From Darwinimomas sp045600945 (GTDB lineage: Bacteria; Bacillota; Clostridia; Lachnospirales; Lachnospiraceae): a DNA stretch of 15,198 bases. The position numbers and the translations under genes were made by a program. Of the stretch, positions 13,742 to 15,198 are shown one piece after another (the first letter of the stretch is position 1; the number at the start of each line of letters is the position of its first letter). The stretch lies in NCBI GenBank assembly GCA_045600945.1, contig JAZRYX010000063.1, positions 1-15,198 on the forward strand, read 5' to 3'. The notes under the pieces are model-generated. The model made no database searches, was not told the origin of the DNA, and saw only the letters and a list, made by a program, of their open reading frames with translations.

Positions 13742-14833
13742 ATGAAAAAAATCGTTGCATTAGTTTTAGCAGTAGCAATGGTAGCTCTTGCACTTTGTGC
13801 ATGTGGCAACAAAGCAGCAGCTCCGGCAGCAGACGCAGCAGCTTCATCAGGAAAGAAAGTTGTTGGTCTTCTTATGCCTACAAAGGAGCAGACAATTTGG
13901 TCAGTTCAGGGCGACACACTTACAGAAGCTTATAAGGCAGCAGGTTATGATGTTCTTATCGAGTTCGCTGAGGATGATTCAGCTAAACAGGCTATGCAGA
14001 TTGAGAACATGATCTCAAAGGGTGCAAACGCACTTGTAATTGTTGCAGTTGACTGCGCAGCACTTACAGATGCTTGTGAGAAAGCAAAAGAAGCAGGTTG
14101 TGTAATCATCGCAGAAGACCGTCTCATTGAGAACACGGATGCAGTTGATTTCTATGTAACATTCGACCTTGATAAGATGGGTGAGCTTCAGGGACAGTAC
14201 ATCGCAGATGCACTTGGTCTTGCTGATGGCAAAGGCCCGTTCAACCTTGAAATCTTCTCAGGTTCACAGGATGATACAAATGCAACTCATTTCTATGATG
14301 GTGCTATGAAGGTTCTTCAGCCATACCTTGACAACGGCAAACTTGTTGTTCAGTCAGGTCAGGTAAGTTATGCAGAGACAGCTATCCAGGGTTGGGATTC
14401 AGCAAAGGCTCAGTCACGTTGTGATAACCTTCTTTCAGGATTCTACTCAGATAAGCACCTCGATGCTTGCCTTGTAGCAGCTGACTGTCTTGACATCGGT
14501 GTTATCTCTTCACTCGAGTCAATGGGTTACGGCACAGCTGATTGTCCGTTCCCTGTAACAACAGGTCAGGATGCAGAGCTTGCAGCTGTTAAGAACATTC
14601 TTGCAGGCAAGCAGTCAATGACAGCATTCCTTGATGCTAAGGCACTTGCAGAAATCATCGTTCCTGCAACAGATTCTCTTCTTAGCGGAGGTGACGGAAA
14701 ACCATCAACATCTTATAACAACAGTGTAAAGGATGTTCCGGCTTCAACATACTCACCATTCACAATCGACAAGGACAATGTTGATCACCTTATCGATGTT
14801 GGTTTCTACACAAAGGAAGAGATCTACGGTTAA
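13742..14833 (+). CDS. Sugar ABC transporter substrate-binding lipoprotein, ChvE/multiple-monosaccharide type
   Basis: The extracellular lipid-anchored receptor of a ribose/xylose/ChvE-class sugar importer. The signal peptide has a KK start, a long hydrophobic core (IVALVLAVAMVALAL) and a lipobox-like LCAC with C21 as the acylated cysteine, followed by an Ala-rich tether to about residue 38. The rest is a type I periplasmic-binding fold: VVGLLMPTKEQTIWSVQGD, EDDSAKQAMQIENMISKGAN, LVIVAVDC, IIAEDRLI, and the hinge-side NLEIFSGSQDDTNATHFYDG (the ChvE pattern). The 363 residues are normal length. Conserved Trp (TIWSVQ) and Asp/Asn residues should stack on and bind a sugar ring. A strong AGGAGG precedes the ATG. 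Codon choice is highly biased and uniform, fitting strong expression. The ligand is probably a monosaccharide or polyol, not identifiable here. Confidence 0.9.
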   Translation: MKKIVALVLAVAMVALALCACGNKAAAPAADAAASSGKKVVGLLMPTKEQTIWSVQGDTLTEAYKAAGYDVLIEFAEDDSAKQAMQIENMISKGANALVIVAVDCAALTDACEKAKEAGCVIIAEDRLIENTDAVDFYVTFDLDKMGELQGQYIADALGLADGKGPFNLEIFSGSQDDTNATHFYDGAMKVLQPYLDNGKLVVQSGQVSYAETAIQGWDSAKAQSRCDNLLSGFYSDKHLDACLVAADCLDIGVISSLESMGYGTADCPFPVTTGQDAELAAVKNILAGKQSMTAFLDAKALAEIIVPATDSLLSGGDGKPSTSYNNSVKDVPASTYSPFTIDKDNVDHLIDVGFYTKEEIYG

Positions 14834-14857
14834 TCAAAATTGTTGACACGATTTAAC

Positions 14858-14877
14858 CCGGGCCCTTCGGGGCCCGG
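14858..14877 (+). other. Very stable UUCG stem-loop between binding protein and ATPase genes
   Basis: CCGGGCCC (14858-14865), loop TTCG, GGGCCCGG (14870-14877): a perfect GC-only 8-bp stem closed by a C(UUCG)G tetraloop. There is no T-run after it. Such hairpins downstream of binding-protein genes protect the upstream message from 3' exonucleases, giving more receptor than ATPase or permease. Confidence 0.8.
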
Positions 14878-14916
14878 AAGTGAATCCTAATTAAAGTATT
14901 AAAAAGGGGGCAAAGA

Positions 14917-15198
14917 ATGTCAGACTACATTCTGGAAACAAAAGGTATCACAAAAGAATTCCCCGGTGTAAAAGCGTTGGATGAAGTAACGTTCAAAGTT
15001 AAGAAAGGCGAGATTAAAGGTCTTGTTGGCGAGAACGGAGCAGGAAAGAGTACACTTATGAATGTACTCTCGGGCGTATGGCCGAACGGGTCATACACGG
15101 GAAATTTCTATGTAGAAGGAAAAGAATGTAAATTCAAGACTATCAGAGATTCAGAAGTAGAGGGAATTGCAATTATCCATCAGGAGCTTGCGCTGATT
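14917..15198 (+). CDS. Sugar ABC transporter ATP-binding protein (3' partial)
   Basis: The first 94 codons of the ATPase that powers the importer; the gene runs off the right edge. Visible are an N-terminal ILETKGITKEFPGVKALDEV (5-24), typical of the RbsA/XylG/MmsA two-domain sugar ATPases, the Walker A motif GENGAGKST (38-46) and the Q-loop in IIHQELALI (Q89). The VWPNGSYTGNFYVEGKE segment, longer than in RbsA, fits the multiple-monosaccharide (MmsA/GguA) type that pairs with ChvE-like receptors. The start is 7 nt after a GGGGG-rich ribosome site. The permease gene should follow outside the window. Confidence 0.92.
   Translation, partial: MSDYILETKGITKEFPGVKALDEVTFKVKKGEIKGLVGENGAGKSTLMNVLSGVWPNGSYTGNFYVEGKECKFKTIRDSEVEGIAIIHQELALI

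Noticed and set aside
14843..14848. TTGACA as -35 of a promoter for the ATPase gene
   Set aside because: The position 16-18 bp downstream falls in the GC-only hairpin with nothing like a -10 hexamer.

Overview
The window looks like chromosomal DNA from an anaerobic, low-to-medium GC Bacillota, most probably a Lachnospiraceae-type Clostridia. This rests on protein style: ECF-type vitamin S components, a Thr-rich surface lipoprotein-like protein, a MocR regulator, a LacI-controlled multiple-sugar ABC system, AAGGAGG-type ribosome sites and sigma-A promoters. I see no mobile element, CRISPR array, rRNA or tRNA. The assignment is inferred from recognition, not from a search.

Layout. (1) 3-1013 is the 3' part of a gene for a probable exported protein with a Thr-rich linker, a beta-type domain and an LprI-like C-terminus. 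(2) 1007-2080 (minus) is a MocR/GntR-aminotransferase regulator that stops about 100 residues early, where it meets the previous gene tail to tail. It is divergent from 2178-2747, an ECF transporter S component of the PF07155 type, possibly for a B6 vitamer. (3) 2829-8154 is one long plus-strand operon: proB-proA-proC (proline from glutamate), trxA, folT-folC (folate uptake and polyglutamylation) and a small membrane protein. It starts at an extended -10 promoter fused to the preceding terminator and ends at a hairpin. (4) 8232-10184 holds a DPM1-like family 2 glycosyltransferase and a convergent multi-pass membrane protein resembling GT-C enzymes. (5) 10224-15198 is a sugar locus: a LacI regulator (minus) divergent from an operon of a DegT-family PLP aminotransferase, a hydroxypyruvate-isomerase-like TIM barrel, a ChvE-like sugar-binding lipoprotein and the first 94 codons of the ABC ATPase.

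How the genes work together. The proline genes form a complete three-step pathway. FolT imports folate and FolC traps it as polyglutamate. In the last locus, the LacI protein probably senses a sugar-like ligand brought in by the ABC system. The aminotransferase plus TIM barrel suggests that the ligand is an amino sugar or a keto/amino cyclitol rather than an ordinary hexose. This cluster is the best candidate for an undescribed pathway. Its control DNA shows a 7+7 bp inverted repeat inside the lacI promoter, a second unrelated 21-bp imperfect palindrome, and a hairpin in each of the three intercistronic gaps.
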